Shown in pieces: positions 1-9,598 of a stretch of DNA of 64,000 nucleotides (positions are counted from its first letter, which is position 1; each line of letters opens with the position of its first letter). The position numbers and the translations under genes are program-made. The stretch spans positions 310,001-374,000 of the forward strand of contig JAGKQI010000101.1 in assembly GCA_018806915.1 (NCBI GenBank), in the 5' to 3' direction. The notes below the pieces were generated by a model. That model was not told the origin of the DNA, did no database searches, and saw nothing but the letters and a program-made list of their open reading frames with translations. The stretch comes from Phytophthora colocasiae (lineage: Eukaryota > Oomycota > Peronosporomycetes > Peronosporales > Peronosporaceae).

Positions 1-221
1 CACAAGCTCTTCTCTAAGACATCGGGACCAATCAAGGCACAACTAACACGGAGACAAGACTCAAGGAGTTGGCGCGGTCGCAGTACTCTACCCGGCCAGG
101 CACCAGCTGGGGGCTCATCAACGGTGGCCCATTGGGCAAAATTCCCAAGAAATTCAAGCGTACCGGTCATAGACTAAGGGTAACCGAGTAGCCGTAGGAA
201 ATTAGTTAGGAGTAACCTTGC

Positions 222-294
222 TTAGACGTCAATGCGCCTGTTTCTAACAGGCTTCGAAATAAGTACCTAATATAAGGGGTTCGAGTCCTCCCTT
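222..294 (+). pseudogene. tRNA-Arg(TCT)-like relic or SINE head
   Basis: Positions 236-252 can form a five-pair stem with a seven-base loop TTTCTAA, which has the U33, anticodon TCT and purine-37 pattern of an anticodon arm. A perfect polymerase III B-box, GGTTCGAGTCC, lies at 278-288. The spacing between them is too long for a normal variable loop and no matching acceptor 5' strand is seen, so this is not a functional tRNA as read. It may be a decayed tRNA gene or the head of a tRNA-derived SINE. Confidence 0.25.
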
Positions 295-310
295 CCCCCC
301 CCCCCCCCCC
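295..310. repeat. Cytosine homopolymer
   Basis: A run of 16 C bases directly follows the tRNA-like segment. Runs like this are length-unstable and error-prone in assemblies; the true length is uncertain. Confidence 0.9.
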
Positions 311-373
311 TAGTATATTATACCATTTTATGGCAGTCACAATGGCGAGCATCCAGTACGAAGCACTTCGTCA

Positions 374-1297
374 TTGTCATTATTTGTACACGAGACACCG
401 CCTTCCAGTCCTACTATACCAGCCACAATGAACGATGTACTCACTCCTCCCAATATCCACCTCCTGAGCCAAGACGTGATCTCTGCCGTGGTGCAGCGCA
501 AAAGGCGGTACTGCGATTTCAGCTCGGGTATTAGACAAGAACCGAAGCGGAACCCATCCAATAGCCAGAGGCCTGAGTTAGTGGAGACGAAGGAGATTGA
601 GGATCTGCTGAAACTCGGCCAAACTCTTAAGCGAGAACGTCGTCGAGTCATCCAGGCGCGGTTCCGGAAGAAGCAGAATGGCCGCATTTTAACGCTTGAG
701 AGGGAGACGGAGCAGCTACAGCAAGAGACCGAGAAGCTGACGGAGCGTAAACGTGTTAATACTTCCAGTATTCAGCTGAAAGGGAGTATCTGGAACGTAG
801 TGGAGGAGTATGTCCGTGTTTTTGGCAAACCTTCAGCTTCCCCAGAGGAGTTTTTGGACTCCACGATGAATTTGGACGTGGCTTTCAATTCAGAACAAGG
901 CGTGGGGTCCATTCTACGTAGTTGGCACTGTTTGAGCTGGTGGTTTAAAGACCTGGAGGTGGAGCTGGAAGCTGTGACGAAAAATAGTCCAGAGACCGTT
1001 GTGGCATCCACCAGAACCAGTTTCACCATCACGGAAGACACATTATCACGTGCATTCCCGAACTTAGTCAACAACAGTGCACTGGCATCGAAGCTTCTGC
1101 ATCAACAGATTTCTATTCAAGGGTGGACGCTTTTTCAGTGGGATGATACTGGCGATCTTGTGACGAGAGTCAATAGTGAGTCTGATCTGCTCTCTCCAAT
1201 GTTGCGTCTATTGGGATCACTGGAGAACATCTCAGTGGCATTTGATCAAGCTCTCGTTACTCTCGACTTCCAAGTGAGACCGACGTACAAAGCGTAA
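374..1297 (+). CDS. bZIP transcription factor, oomycete type
   Basis: A 307-residue protein with a basic region at about residues 85-101 followed by leucines at 108, 115 and 122 in heptad spacing, the layout of a basic leucine zipper. Such proteins bind DNA as dimers in the nucleus. The asparagine that is almost invariant in bZIP basic regions (N-x7-R) is arginine here (R90, paired with R98). Other substitutions at this site are known in Phytophthora bZIPs, so the family fits. The remaining 185 residues form a C-terminal domain containing the motif WNVVEEYVRVFG; its function is not evident. The first ATG at 374 is used; the next in-frame ATG is at 428. No intron is needed. The targets are unknown. 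Confidence 0.8.
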   Translation: MSLFVHETPPSSPTIPATMNDVLTPPNIHLLSQDVISAVVQRKRRYCDFSSGIRQEPKRNPSNSQRPELVETKEIEDLLKLGQTLKRERRRVIQARFRKKQNGRILTLERETEQLQQETEKLTERKRVNTSSIQLKGSIWNVVEEYVRVFGKPSASPEEFLDSTMNLDVAFNSEQGVGSILRSWHCLSWWFKDLEVELEAVTKNSPETVVASTRTSFTITEDTLSRAFPNLVNNSALASKLLHQQISIQGWTLFQWDDTGDLVTRVNSESDLLSPMLRLLGSLENISVAFDQALVTLDFQVRPTYKA

Positions 1298-1521
1298 AAT
1301 AAACGGCAAACTTGACGTTGCTTGTAGCTATTTTTGTTGTTGCTACCTCGCACAGGTTTTCATCGATTTTCTTTATTCGATCTCAGAAGAGCTGTAGCTT
1401 ATTTATTGCTATCGAACCTCTTTGTCCGCCTTCTGTCGAGGTGACGGATTCGGCATCGCAATAGCTGCACACACTCTTCAGCAAAGTTATTGACGTTCAA
1501 GAAAGAATTCAGCTGGTTATT
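1298..1521. other. Spacer after the bZIP gene
   Basis: A 224-base AT-leaning spacer with no supported gene. It probably holds the 3' untranslated region and polyadenylation site of the bZIP gene. Confidence 0.4.
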
Positions 1522-1910
1522 CTATCGTTTTGGTGAATTGTCGTTTACCAGCATCCATATATCAGCTTTTTGATGGGGGGGGGGGTCGTTAATGTGGGAC
1601 CGGTACGCGGTCACAAAGTGCTGGGTAGCGTCGAAATCCATACCGAGATCCTTCGTGTGCATGGTAGCGTCGTCCACCGACATAAGACCTGTTCGCCACG
1701 ACTCGAGTACGTTATCCATGTTGCTAGGATGCTTGTACATTTTCTATAAGTGCTCATAATGGAGTTACCAAGTGTGCGCTCTTCTCCTCCAGCGTTCTTC
1801 TTGTGGCGGAAGCGCAAATGGAGGCTTATGCCATCAGCTTGTGTCGACAGCGCGTCGCCGGAAGCAACAAGGGAGGACGCAGCCACGAACAAAAGGAAAG
1901 CGAAACGCAT
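1522..1910 (-). pseudogene. Frameshifted RXLR-like secreted effector relic
   Basis: The frame starting at 1910 opens with a hydrophobic signal peptide of about 20 residues, followed about 20 residues later by an Arg-rich stretch and an EER motif. This is the N-terminal layout of oomycete host-targeted effectors. The usual RXLR is degenerate (closest is LHLR). The frame then changes around 1740-1750, and a different frame carries a C-terminal part with W, L and Y spacing that resembles a WY fold. Because the two halves lie in different frames without clear splice sites, I call it a pseudogene. A sequencing error in an A-run at the break cannot be excluded. Family assignment is moderate because the RXLR itself is not canonical. 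Confidence 0.5.
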
Positions 1911-2609
1911 CGTCAGGACTTGGAGTTGGCACTTCGAATCTTGATGGGAAATTGAAAACTGTTATTGACGCTCAAGCCGCCTCCGTCTTCGGACCTTACT
2001 CCGGAACCTACACACAATATCTCTATCAGGAAGAAACTCTAAAGGCATTTTTGCTTAGGGTGCGGCTTATCTTCGAGTAAATTACGGGTGTTTTTGAAGT
2101 AAAATTTAACAGAAAAGATTAAGTAATTGGTTGAAAGGAGACAATGGAAGTAAAGTTAGGTTTATTTAAAGTGGTTGGCTGGAAGGCGTTCTTACATACA
2201 TAGTGACTTCGCGGCTTCTTCTGAGAGGATCAGCCACAGACGGTTTCCAAGCGAATACGTTTTGAGGCGTGTGAGTCGCTGGATGACGCGAAAGACGGAA
2301 TAGACCTACTGGACGACCCAATGTATAAACACATGCACAACTACGAGAACAAAGGGTGCGCTAGAATATATCGCTGCGTGACACAGATTGTCCGAATCGC
2401 CTCCGACACACGAAGTTCCAAGAAGACCCCGACGGTAGTGTGTATGTAGTTCACGCCCTCTTTGTTTCACGGTGGATCTCGAAAATCCGAAGGCTACTTC
2501 AACTCGGTGGAAAGACTTCATATCACCTATAACAGGATATTACATTGTGCAATAATCATTTTGTACAGGTTTAACTCTACCTGCATTCCGCATTTTCGAA
2601 TTTCCCGCG
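1911..2609. other. Spacer, no supported gene
   Basis: About 700 bases between the effector relic and the zinc-finger gene. Short open frames exist on both strands, but none shows a recognisable domain, codon bias or splice structure. Confidence 0.4.
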
Positions 2610-3983
2610 ATGGTCAAACGCAAGAATGAGGACGTAAACGTCGCCAGCTCCAAGGCCGGGAAGGTCGCGTGCGAGTTCTGTGGCAAGAGCTACAAGGCGC
2701 GAGGGCTCACGCGCCACCAGAAGTTGTGCGGCAGGAGACTTATCAAGCATCGCGAGTTCTGCTTCGAGTCTTCCAACGTGAACGCTTTCGCCCACATCTT
2801 AAGTTTCCTCTGCAACCAATCAGTCGTCAAGCTGCAGGCTGCTACAGGAGCACTGTACAACGGTAGTAACTCTGTAGTCAGTGCTGTTTGCTGCATTTGT
2901 GAGAAGGACAGCCTGGCAATTGCCAACGGATTGTGTCTGGCCTGCAATAATGCTAAAAACCCGAGATTCAGTGGATTGATCACAGCCAGTGACACTAGGA
3001 AGCTCTACGGTGTCCACGACATCAAGGACGTGACTCTGAAGATGTCACGCAGTTTACGTTATCGCGGCTACGACTCTTTTGTCGCGTACAGAGATATCGA
3101 GCGTAAAGCAGTTGAAGCCTTTGGGTCGAAGAAGAAGTGGCTGGAGCACATTGCCCCCAAACTTCTTGCGAAGCGCAGAGCCGAAAAGGAGTATAAAGCA
3201 CTACTTGCGACGTGCTCCAAGGATTTCCAGACTTTCGTGGAACTGTTCAATGAGAATGGACTCATGACTGAGGAGCAGCTACGAGAACGAGCTGCTCGCT
3301 TGGACTCAGTCTGTGAGAAGTTAACTGATCGGTCTCTAGACATTGGTTACTTCTCGGACACGAAGGCATTTGTGCTCGAAAACGTCGGCACGGCGGAGGA
3401 AGTTGCGGAATCGATTAAACGAAAAATCCAGGAGAAAGAGCACCGGAAACAGGACCTGGAAGCTGCCAGGGGGTATATTGAGACGCTACCGAAGGAGGCC
3501 GTTAAATATCTTCTTTGCAGGATCTCGGAAGGAAAGAAAGCAATCGAAGCACGATACACGCGGTATTGCGAGCTTATTGGAGCCCTCGCTGCTCGAGGTT
3601 TGGAACTTCGCTCGGGCAGCCAACTGAGCTACGAGTACATCCATAACGGAAAAGGAGCTGTGGATTATATCGTGGACACGATGGAGGAATTGAAGTTCCT
3701 CAACACTCACACTTCGTACGCGAAAGACTGCAACAACATCGTTCTCGAGCCAAGACGCTGGCATAATCCGTGGTCTTGGTCGGATTCGGACGACAGCTAC
3801 GACTCCGATAACTTTGACGATGAAGGCTACAGTGGGCAAAGGAAAGCGCGCAGAGAAGAGATTAAGCGCAGGTTCAAGAAACAATACCTGCGAAACTCGC
3901 ACGGCTTGACGCTTCCTGCTGTTTGGCTGCGAGAACGTGAATCTCGTGCAGCCGCTCGCCAGGCGCCAAAGCAACGATCGTAG
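2610..3983 (+). CDS. C2HC zinc finger / XPA-C-like domain protein
   Basis: An intact 457-residue frame. Residues 21-40 form a C-x2-C-x11-H-x3-C zinc finger. A second cysteine cluster near residues 93-112 (CCIC..C..C) is followed by a stretch beginning LITASDTRKLYGVHD, which resembles the C-terminal DNA-binding fold of the XPA repair protein after its zinc ribbon. The middle is helical and charged (probable coiled coil, about residues 170-330) and the tail is acidic, then basic. This suggests a nuclear nucleic-acid-binding protein. Whether it works in repair or is a member of an oomycete-expanded XPA-like family cannot be told. The start ATG sits next to a pyrimidine-rich leader and leaves the first finger intact. 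Confidence 0.65.
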   Translation: MVKRKNEDVNVASSKAGKVACEFCGKSYKARGLTRHQKLCGRRLIKHREFCFESSNVNAFAHILSFLCNQSVVKLQAATGALYNGSNSVVSAVCCICEKDSLAIANGLCLACNNAKNPRFSGLITASDTRKLYGVHDIKDVTLKMSRSLRYRGYDSFVAYRDIERKAVEAFGSKKKWLEHIAPKLLAKRRAEKEYKALLATCSKDFQTFVELFNENGLMTEEQLRERAARLDSVCEKLTDRSLDIGYFSDTKAFVLENVGTAEEVAESIKRKIQEKEHRKQDLEAARGYIETLPKEAVKYLLCRISEGKKAIEARYTRYCELIGALAARGLELRSGSQLSYEYIHNGKGAVDYIVDTMEELKFLNTHTSYAKDCNNIVLEPRRWHNPWSWSDSDDSYDSDNFDDEGYSGQRKARREEIKRRFKKQYLRNSHGLTLPAVWLRERESRAAARQAPKQRS

Positions 3984-4220
3984 GTTGTCTGCGTTCGACT
4001 GCCCAGTGCTCCCCAGTTTTTTTTCTTTTTTATTTGCAGTGCGGCGACACATCACTCCGCTGAAAACACTGCGCTACTGCTGGTATCGTGACCTGTGCTG
4101 CCCGAAGACGGCCAGATTCACATCCTCCAGTAGCGAATTTATTATCACACGACGTAAGAACTCAATGCAAGTGTTTGACTTCAACGCATTCATTGTGTCT
4201 AAAAGCTCAACAATTCCACT

Positions 4221-5161
4221 CTACGCATCAGTGCGAACGGGTCCAGTTCTTGGTACAAAGTTCACGACGGTGTCGATCTTCTCCTTAATCTCCGGCGTGA
4301 TTTACATTGATTGCCTTTAGTGTCTCTTCCAGTTGCTCCGGGCGACTGACTAGCTCCCAGGAAGACGGTGGACACGTTCTTGTTCGACACAGCCCAGGCA
4401 ATCGACATCTGCGCCAAAGAGCACCCCAACTCCTCAACAATGCACATGCCATCCACCCACTCTGAAAGGCAGGCGAAGTGTAGTGAGAGCCTTCCGGTTT
4501 GCCAGCGCTGTACTTCCCGGTCAAAATACCCATCGACAATGGTGACCACGTGGTGAGACCCAGTTTGTACTTCTTGTACAAGTGAACAAGTTCGAAATCC
4601 ACCTGGGAGCGCTCGAGGATGTTGTACTGCGGCTGCTCGGCCACTGGTCGAATCAATCCAAGTCTGTCTGCGATCTCACACGCCTCGATGATGTCAGCAG
4701 AACTCCAGCTACTTGTGCCCCAGTAGAAGGCCCAGCCCTGCTCAATCACGAAGTTCATGGCCCTGACAGTCTCTTCAATTGGTGTGTGTGGATCCGATCG
4801 GTGGCAGAAGATAACGTCCACATAGTCCAGCTCCAGTCGTTTAAGTGACGCTTTCGTGCCTTCGATTACGTGTTTTCGGTTGAGTCCGCGGCATTCGGGC
4901 TAGACTTGGTGCCATGGAAGATTTGGTCGATATGACCTCTCGACTCCATACGCCTTCCATAATACCTTCCTCGATGGCTTTACCCAGCATAAGTTCAGCC
5001 ATGCCCTCGCCGTAGGCTTCGGCACAGTCGAAGAAGTTGACACCGTCCTTGTAGACCAGCGTCATAAGATTGTACCAGAAATCGCTCTCGTCGCTCATGA
5101 AGGTTCCCGGACCAAGCTTGGAAACGAGAAGACCGGAATCTCCCAGAAAGCGGTACGTCAT
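4221..5161 (-). pseudogene. Aldo-keto reductase (K+ channel beta-like) pseudogene
   Basis: On the minus strand from the ATG at 5161 the reading resembles NADPH-dependent aldo-keto reductases of the voltage-gated potassium channel beta-subunit type: an N-terminal beta strand with RFLGDSGLLVSKLG, the catalytic-type stretch VNFFDCAEAYG, then YVDVIFCHRSDPHTPIEET, the substrate-side WGTSSWSSADI and a C-terminal SRPEQLEETLKAI. These blocks fall in different frames. At least three frame changes are visible (near 4915-4935, near 4490 and near 4350), and no splice sites explain them. The terminal TAG is at 4221-4223. An LTR retrotransposon sits 14 bp upstream of the start codon, which would separate any promoter from the gene. 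Confidence 0.75.
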
Positions 5162-5175
5162 TTCGGGGATGGCAG

Positions 5176-5395
5176 TGTCAGCGGAGCCAACAATCTGTGA
5201 CGCGCGCAAGAGTGGAACGGCACTTCAACCAAGGCCTGTCCAACAAGGACTTGAGTGGTTAGTGTGCTCTAGCGCCTGCCCACCAGCCATCGCAGGAGTA
5301 GGTAGAGAAGCTAGAAGAAAACACTCAAACCACCATGAATACATTTAGTTCCCATTTTGCATTCAACTACAACAATCACCAAGCAACTGGTGACA
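5176..5395 (+). repeat. 5' LTR of the first Ty3/gypsy element
   Basis: Starts TGTCAGCGG and ends GGTGACA, with inverted TGTCA/TGACA tips. By eye it has no difference from the copy at 9574-9793. It contains TAGTTCCCATTTTGC near 5346-5360, a partial match to the oomycete initiator. Confidence 0.95.
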
Positions 5396-5411
5396 TTTTG
5401 CTTAAGCAAAA
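5396..5411. repeat. 16-bp perfect palindrome at the primer-binding position
   Basis: TTTTGCTTAAGCAAAA equals its own reverse complement and begins at the first base after the 5' LTR, where a tRNA primer-binding site normally lies. It does not resemble common tRNA 3' ends that I can recall. Confidence 0.8.
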
Positions 5412-5467
5412 CTATAGCCTAGTTTGCAACTGGCAAGCCGCACCACCCACGCGTAAGGCACACCAAG

Positions 5468-8400
5468 ATGGAGGAAGTTACCTTCGAGAAGGTGAAGACC
5501 AACGGCGCGACGATCAAGAAGCGCGTACCAGTCTTCCGGGACGGCACCTGGAAGGACTGGTTGGAGTGGTTGCTGAGACTGTCAGAATACTACGTCTTTA
5601 TGGGCTATCAGCAGACTGAAGAAGACCAATTCGCGTTTGTCGAGGACATTCAAGTCCTTCTCTTCGACGATGACCTGCTGATGTTTAACGACTTGGTGGC
5701 GGAGGAGCAACTGGAGCACCCTGACGTCGCTGTATATGCCCTTCGACAACTAACGATGACCCGTTGCCCCCCTGGAACTCGGGCAATGATCATCGACGAG
5801 CTAATGGACCTCCGGAAAACTCCGTCCATGACGGTCCGAGAGTATAGTAGAGCTTTTCGAAAGCTCAACCGGATGATCACGTTCATTGATGAGAACGAAG
5901 CCATACCAGAAGCAGATCTGGTACGCTTGTACAAGAACGGCATGCCCATCGAGTGGCAGATTGAAGTCACTAGACTTTCGCGTACCTGGAACTTCGCGGG
6001 ACTGGAGCTGCAATTTCAGCTGATCGAGAGGAGTGAAAAAGAACGAGAAGCGCTTCGAAACAGACGGCGCTCGGCCCACGACAGCAATGCCGCCACCAAA
6101 CCGAATAATAACGGTGGGAAACAGCAACAACAGCAAAAAAGTGACGCACGTCCGGGACGAGGCCAGCACAAGGGCCAAAACAAAAGCCATCACGAAAATA
6201 AGTTTTGCACTTACTGTAAGCGCAACAACCATACGCAGCAGCAATGTTTCCGAGATCCCTCTTCGCCGGCGTACCGCCCGCGGAACGGGCAGCCAAGGCA
6301 ACAGAACCGCCCAGCACAAGAACACTTTGCGGCGATGCAGGAGCAGATCAACCAGATGTCTGTAATGATGGAAACCATGAAGAAGCAACATGAGGAAGAG
6401 CTGAATGCGCTCCGCTTCTACGAAGCCGATGAGAATAACGCGATGAACTTCACCTCGAAAACCTGCAGCGCAGACACGACGTCGCTAGCGCCACTGATTG
6501 GGACACGAGTGCCAAGCGAGCGCAGCGAAAGCGTACCGGTGATGGAGATAGAGGTGCGCATCGGGTCAACTCCCTTCACCGCGTTGATTGACACTGGCTG
6601 CTCTCGTTCTGCTGTCGACCAACGTGTCGTAGACCAAGTTCGGGAAAATTTAGTGCTGCACGCCGATGAAGCGAGGTTCAAACAGGCCGACACGTCAGTT
6701 GGGAAAACAACCCACACAGCGACAACCCAACTAGCTTTCCCGCTTTTCTCGACGAAGAGAGTGTGCACACACAAGTTCCGTGTAGCACCGCGACTCCTGT
6801 ACGCGGTGATCTTGGGGAAGGATTTCTTCGCGGACCAAGGCATCGACTTGTTGTTCTCGAGCAAGGAGCTCGAATGGGATGGTCTACGTGTTCCAATGCC
6901 AAAGCAACGAGCCCCCAGACGCAAGCCCGGTCTGGTTCCGTACCAGTCGAAGGACGAACCTGCGTGCCCCGTGGAAATTGCGGTGGCAACTGACTGTGGA
7001 GATGTCCAGCTAGAGGACATGATTGACAAGACTCGCCTGTCCGACAGCGAGATCCACAGTTTGGTTTCGTTGCTGATCGAGTTTTACGAGGTTGTTTCTG
7101 GTAAACTGGGGAAGATAACCGGAGATCCGTACGAACTACCACTACCGAAGGATGCTACGCCGTTCGTGTGCAGACCGTACCCAGTTCCAAATGTCCACTT
7201 AGCAGCGACCAAGCAAGAGATCCATCGACTCGTTCAGCTGGACGTGCTATCACCAGACAACTCATCGCCATGGGCTTCTCCAGCGTTCATCATCCTGAAA
7301 AAGGACGGCAGCATTCGACTATTATGTGACTTTCGGCGCCTCAACGCGTTGCTGCTGCGTCGATTCTTTCCGCTGCCGGTGATTGCAGAAATGCTCCGAC
7401 AGTTCCAGAGCTGCAAGTACATATCCGCTTTTGACGTACCGATGGGGTACTACGCTCGAGTTCTTGCCCAGAGCAGCCGTGCAGCTACAGCCATTGTATT
7501 TCCTTTTGGCAAGTTTGTTTTCAACCGGCTTCCGATGGGCGTGGCAACTGCGCCTGACGAGTTTCAGGCCGTGATGAATGAAACACTTGGAGATCTCGAC
7601 TACGTCTGGGTGTACTTAGATGACTTTATTGTGATGTCGTCGTCTTTCGACGAGCACATGGAGCACCTGCGAGAAGTATTTCGCCGTTTGCGGGACCGTG
7701 GCCTAACGATCCACCCGAAGAAGACGAAGCTGTGTACCAACAGCGTTGCATATCTCGGCTATAAGGTCAGCACCACTGGAGTACAACCACTGCACGATAA
7801 AGTCTCCGCCATTCAGGCGATTGCTGCGCCAAGCACACGACGACAGCTTCGACGCTTCATTGGCATGGTCAACTACTATCGAGATATGTGGCCACGCCGA
7901 GCGCACATTCTCGCGCCACTGACAGCGTTAACGTCCCCGCAAACGAAGTACCAGTGGACTGACCTGCACCAGCGTGCATTTGAAGAGATGAAAGATGTGA
8001 TGACGCAGAACGTGGAGCTCGCGTTTCCGTCGTATGGACAACCCTTTCACATTTTCACTGACGCTTCTGGATATCAACTTGGAGCAGTGATCACGCAGGA
8101 CGGTAGACCGCTAGCGTTTTGGAGCAAGAAGTGCACTGAGACGCAGAGGAAGTATCCTGCCAACAGACTGGAGTTGCTCAGCATTCTTCTGGTCCTCCGC
8201 GAATACCGGACGATGCTCTTGGGTCAAGAAGTACACATCCATACCGACCATTTGAATTTGACTTACGGGACCTTCAACAATATCCAGATGCTGCGTTGGC
8301 GGCTGGAGATTGAGGAGTTTGGCCCTCGACTCCATTACATTAAAGGGGAGAGCAACGTTGTTGCAGATGCTTTATCCCGTTTACCTGGAGTGCCGTCCAA

Positions 8401-9598
8401 ACTGGGGAAGGAGCCTGATGAAAATGTGACGACAACCATTGCCGCGGCGACACCGACAGCTGATACCAGCATGCTTTTCTCCTTGAACTTGCAAGAGCTT
8501 GCGCGAGCACAGTCGGCGGCCCCTGTGGAGCTGGGGATCGTCAAGGAGATCAACGGAGTCAAGCTTCGCGTGCACCCGAAGAACAACTGCATCCTTGTGC
8601 CAGTGCACCTACAGGAGCCGGTCGTACGAGCCTATCATGAGTGGCTCATGCATCCTGGAAGCCCAGCAATGTATCAGACGATTCGTGCTTCGCTTTACTG
8701 GAAAGGAATGGAGAAGCAGATTTACAATTACGTGAGGAACTGCCTAGCTTGCACAAAGAGCAAGCATCCAACGATGAAGTACGGCAAGTTGCCGGAGAAG
8801 ACAGTCGTTGTCCGTCCATGGTTTGAGGTTGCTATAGATTCTATCGGACCGTACGGAAAGCAAAGGTTTAGAGCCATGACGATGATCGACACCAGCACTC
8901 GTCTTGTGGAAATTCAGCCGGTTGACGAAGCATCCAGTGCTGATGCAGCGTTTGTGTTTGACCGATTTTGGTTGTGCCGCTACCCACGACCAGTGCGAGT
9001 TATTTACGACCAAGGCACTGAATTCAAGAAAGAGTTCTTCGAGCTGCTGGATAGCTACGGTATCCACGCCGTGCCAACGACGACGCGTAACCCTCAGGCA
9101 AATGGGGTGATCGAGCGGCTGCATCGCGTAATTGGAGACAAGCTTCGCACCCAAACGATTACGACGCCGGAAGAGTGGGCTGCATTCTTGCACGACGCCA
9201 CCTTTGCTCTCCGAGCCACGCACAACAGCATGCTCAACTCGTCGCCAGCACAGGCAACCTTTGGCCGTGATATGCTCTTCGACGTTGAGCACGTCACGAA
9301 CTGGGATGAACAATACCAGCGCAAGGTTCAACAAGTCGCCAAGAACAACACGCGTGAAAACGCCAAGCGCCGCAGCTGGACGTACGCGCCCCACGACAAA
9401 GTGCTTCTTAGGAACGATGCCGGCCCTCAAGCCAAAATGGCTCCACTCTTCAGTGGTCCATATGAGGTCGTAGCAGTGCGAACTAACGGGACGTTGGTCC
9501 TTGATAAAGGCCGCTACATGGAGACCGTCCACATCAGGCGTGTCGTCCCTTTCAAGGCCAACGTGGGGAAGACTGTCAGCGGAGCCAACAATCTGTGA
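5468..9598 (+). CDS. Gag-pol polyprotein of Ty3/gypsy element
   Basis: A 1376-residue fused polyprotein that starts 73 bases after the 5' LTR. Gag fills about residues 1-245 and ends in a CCHC zinc knuckle (CTYCKRNNHTQQQC, about 247-260). An aspartic protease follows with LIDTGCS (about 372-378). The reverse transcriptase has its YLDD active site at about 716-719, and RNase H begins at FTDASG (about 863). The integrase has an HHCC zinc-binding segment (about 1057-1095) and DDE residues near 1122 (AIDSIG), 1180 (YDQGTEF) and 1215 (VIERLH). There is no frameshift between gag and pol, so the protein must be cut by its own protease. The stop codon lies inside the 3' LTR, 25 bases past its start. 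No chromodomain is evident at the C terminus. Confidence 0.95.
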   Translation: MEEVTFEKVKTNGATIKKRVPVFRDGTWKDWLEWLLRLSEYYVFMGYQQTEEDQFAFVEDIQVLLFDDDLLMFNDLVAEEQLEHPDVAVYALRQLTMTRCPPGTRAMIIDELMDLRKTPSMTVREYSRAFRKLNRMITFIDENEAIPEADLVRLYKNGMPIEWQIEVTRLSRTWNFAGLELQFQLIERSEKEREALRNRRRSAHDSNAATKPNNNGGKQQQQQKSDARPGRGQHKGQNKSHHENKFCTYCKRNNHTQQQCFRDPSSPAYRPRNGQPRQQNRPAQEHFAAMQEQINQMSVMMETMKKQHEEELNALRFYEADENNAMNFTSKTCSADTTSLAPLIGTRVPSERSESVPVMEIEVRIGSTPFTALIDTGCSRSAVDQRVVDQVRENLVLHADEARFKQADTSVGKTTHTATTQLAFPLFSTKRVCTHKFRVAPRLLYAVILGKDFFADQGIDLLFSSKELEWDGLRVPMPKQRAPRRKPGLVPYQSKDEPACPVEIAVATDCGDVQLEDMIDKTRLSDSEIHSLVSLLIEFYEVVSGKLGKITGDPYELPLPKDATPFVCRPYPVPNVHLAATKQEIHRLVQLDVLSPDNSSPWASPAFIILKKDGSIRLLCDFRRLNALLLRRFFPLPVIAEMLRQFQSCKYISAFDVPMGYYARVLAQSSRAATAIVFPFGKFVFNRLPMGVATAPDEFQAVMNETLGDLDYVWVYLDDFIVMSSSFDEHMEHLREVFRRLRDRGLTIHPKKTKLCTNSVAYLGYKVSTTGVQPLHDKVSAIQAIAAPSTRRQLRRFIGMVNYYRDMWPRRAHILAPLTALTSPQTKYQWTDLHQRAFEEMKDVMTQNVELAFPSYGQPFHIFTDASGYQLGAVITQDGRPLAFWSKKCTETQRKYPANRLELLSILLVLREYRTMLLGQEVHIHTDHLNLTYGTFNNIQMLRWRLEIEEFGPRLHYIKGESNVVADALSRLPGVPSKLGKEPDENVTTTIAAATPTADTSMLFSLNLQELARAQSAAPVELGIVKEINGVKLRVHPKNNCILVPVHLQEPVVRAYHEWLMHPGSPAMYQTIRASLYWKGMEKQIYNYVRNCLACTKSKHPTMKYGKLPEKTVVVRPWFEVAIDSIGPYGKQRFRAMTMIDTSTRLVEIQPVDEASSADAAFVFDRFWLCRYPRPVRVIYDQGTEFKKEFFELLDSYGIHAVPTTTRNPQANGVIERLHRVIGDKLRTQTITTPEEWAAFLHDATFALRATHNSMLNSSPAQATFGRDMLFDVEHVTNWDEQYQRKVQQVAKNNTRENAKRRSWTYAPHDKVLLRNDAGPQAKMAPLFSGPYEVVAVRTNGTLVLDKGRYMETVHIRRVVPFKANVGKTVSGANNL

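Larger units (their letters stand above)
1..373. other. Left edge: possible exon tail and relics
   Basis: No complete gene is visible here. A short open frame after a possible 3' splice site near position 18 runs to a TAG at 189-191; it contains a stretch rich in Gly, Lys and Arg and could be the last exon of a gene cut off by the window edge, but I recognise no family. A tRNA-like segment and a cytosine run are listed separately. Confidence 0.2.

Noticed and set aside
3486..4055. A 189-codon minus-strand frame under the C2HC/XPA-like gene
   Set aside because: Overlaps a well-supported gene on the other strand and shows no domain.
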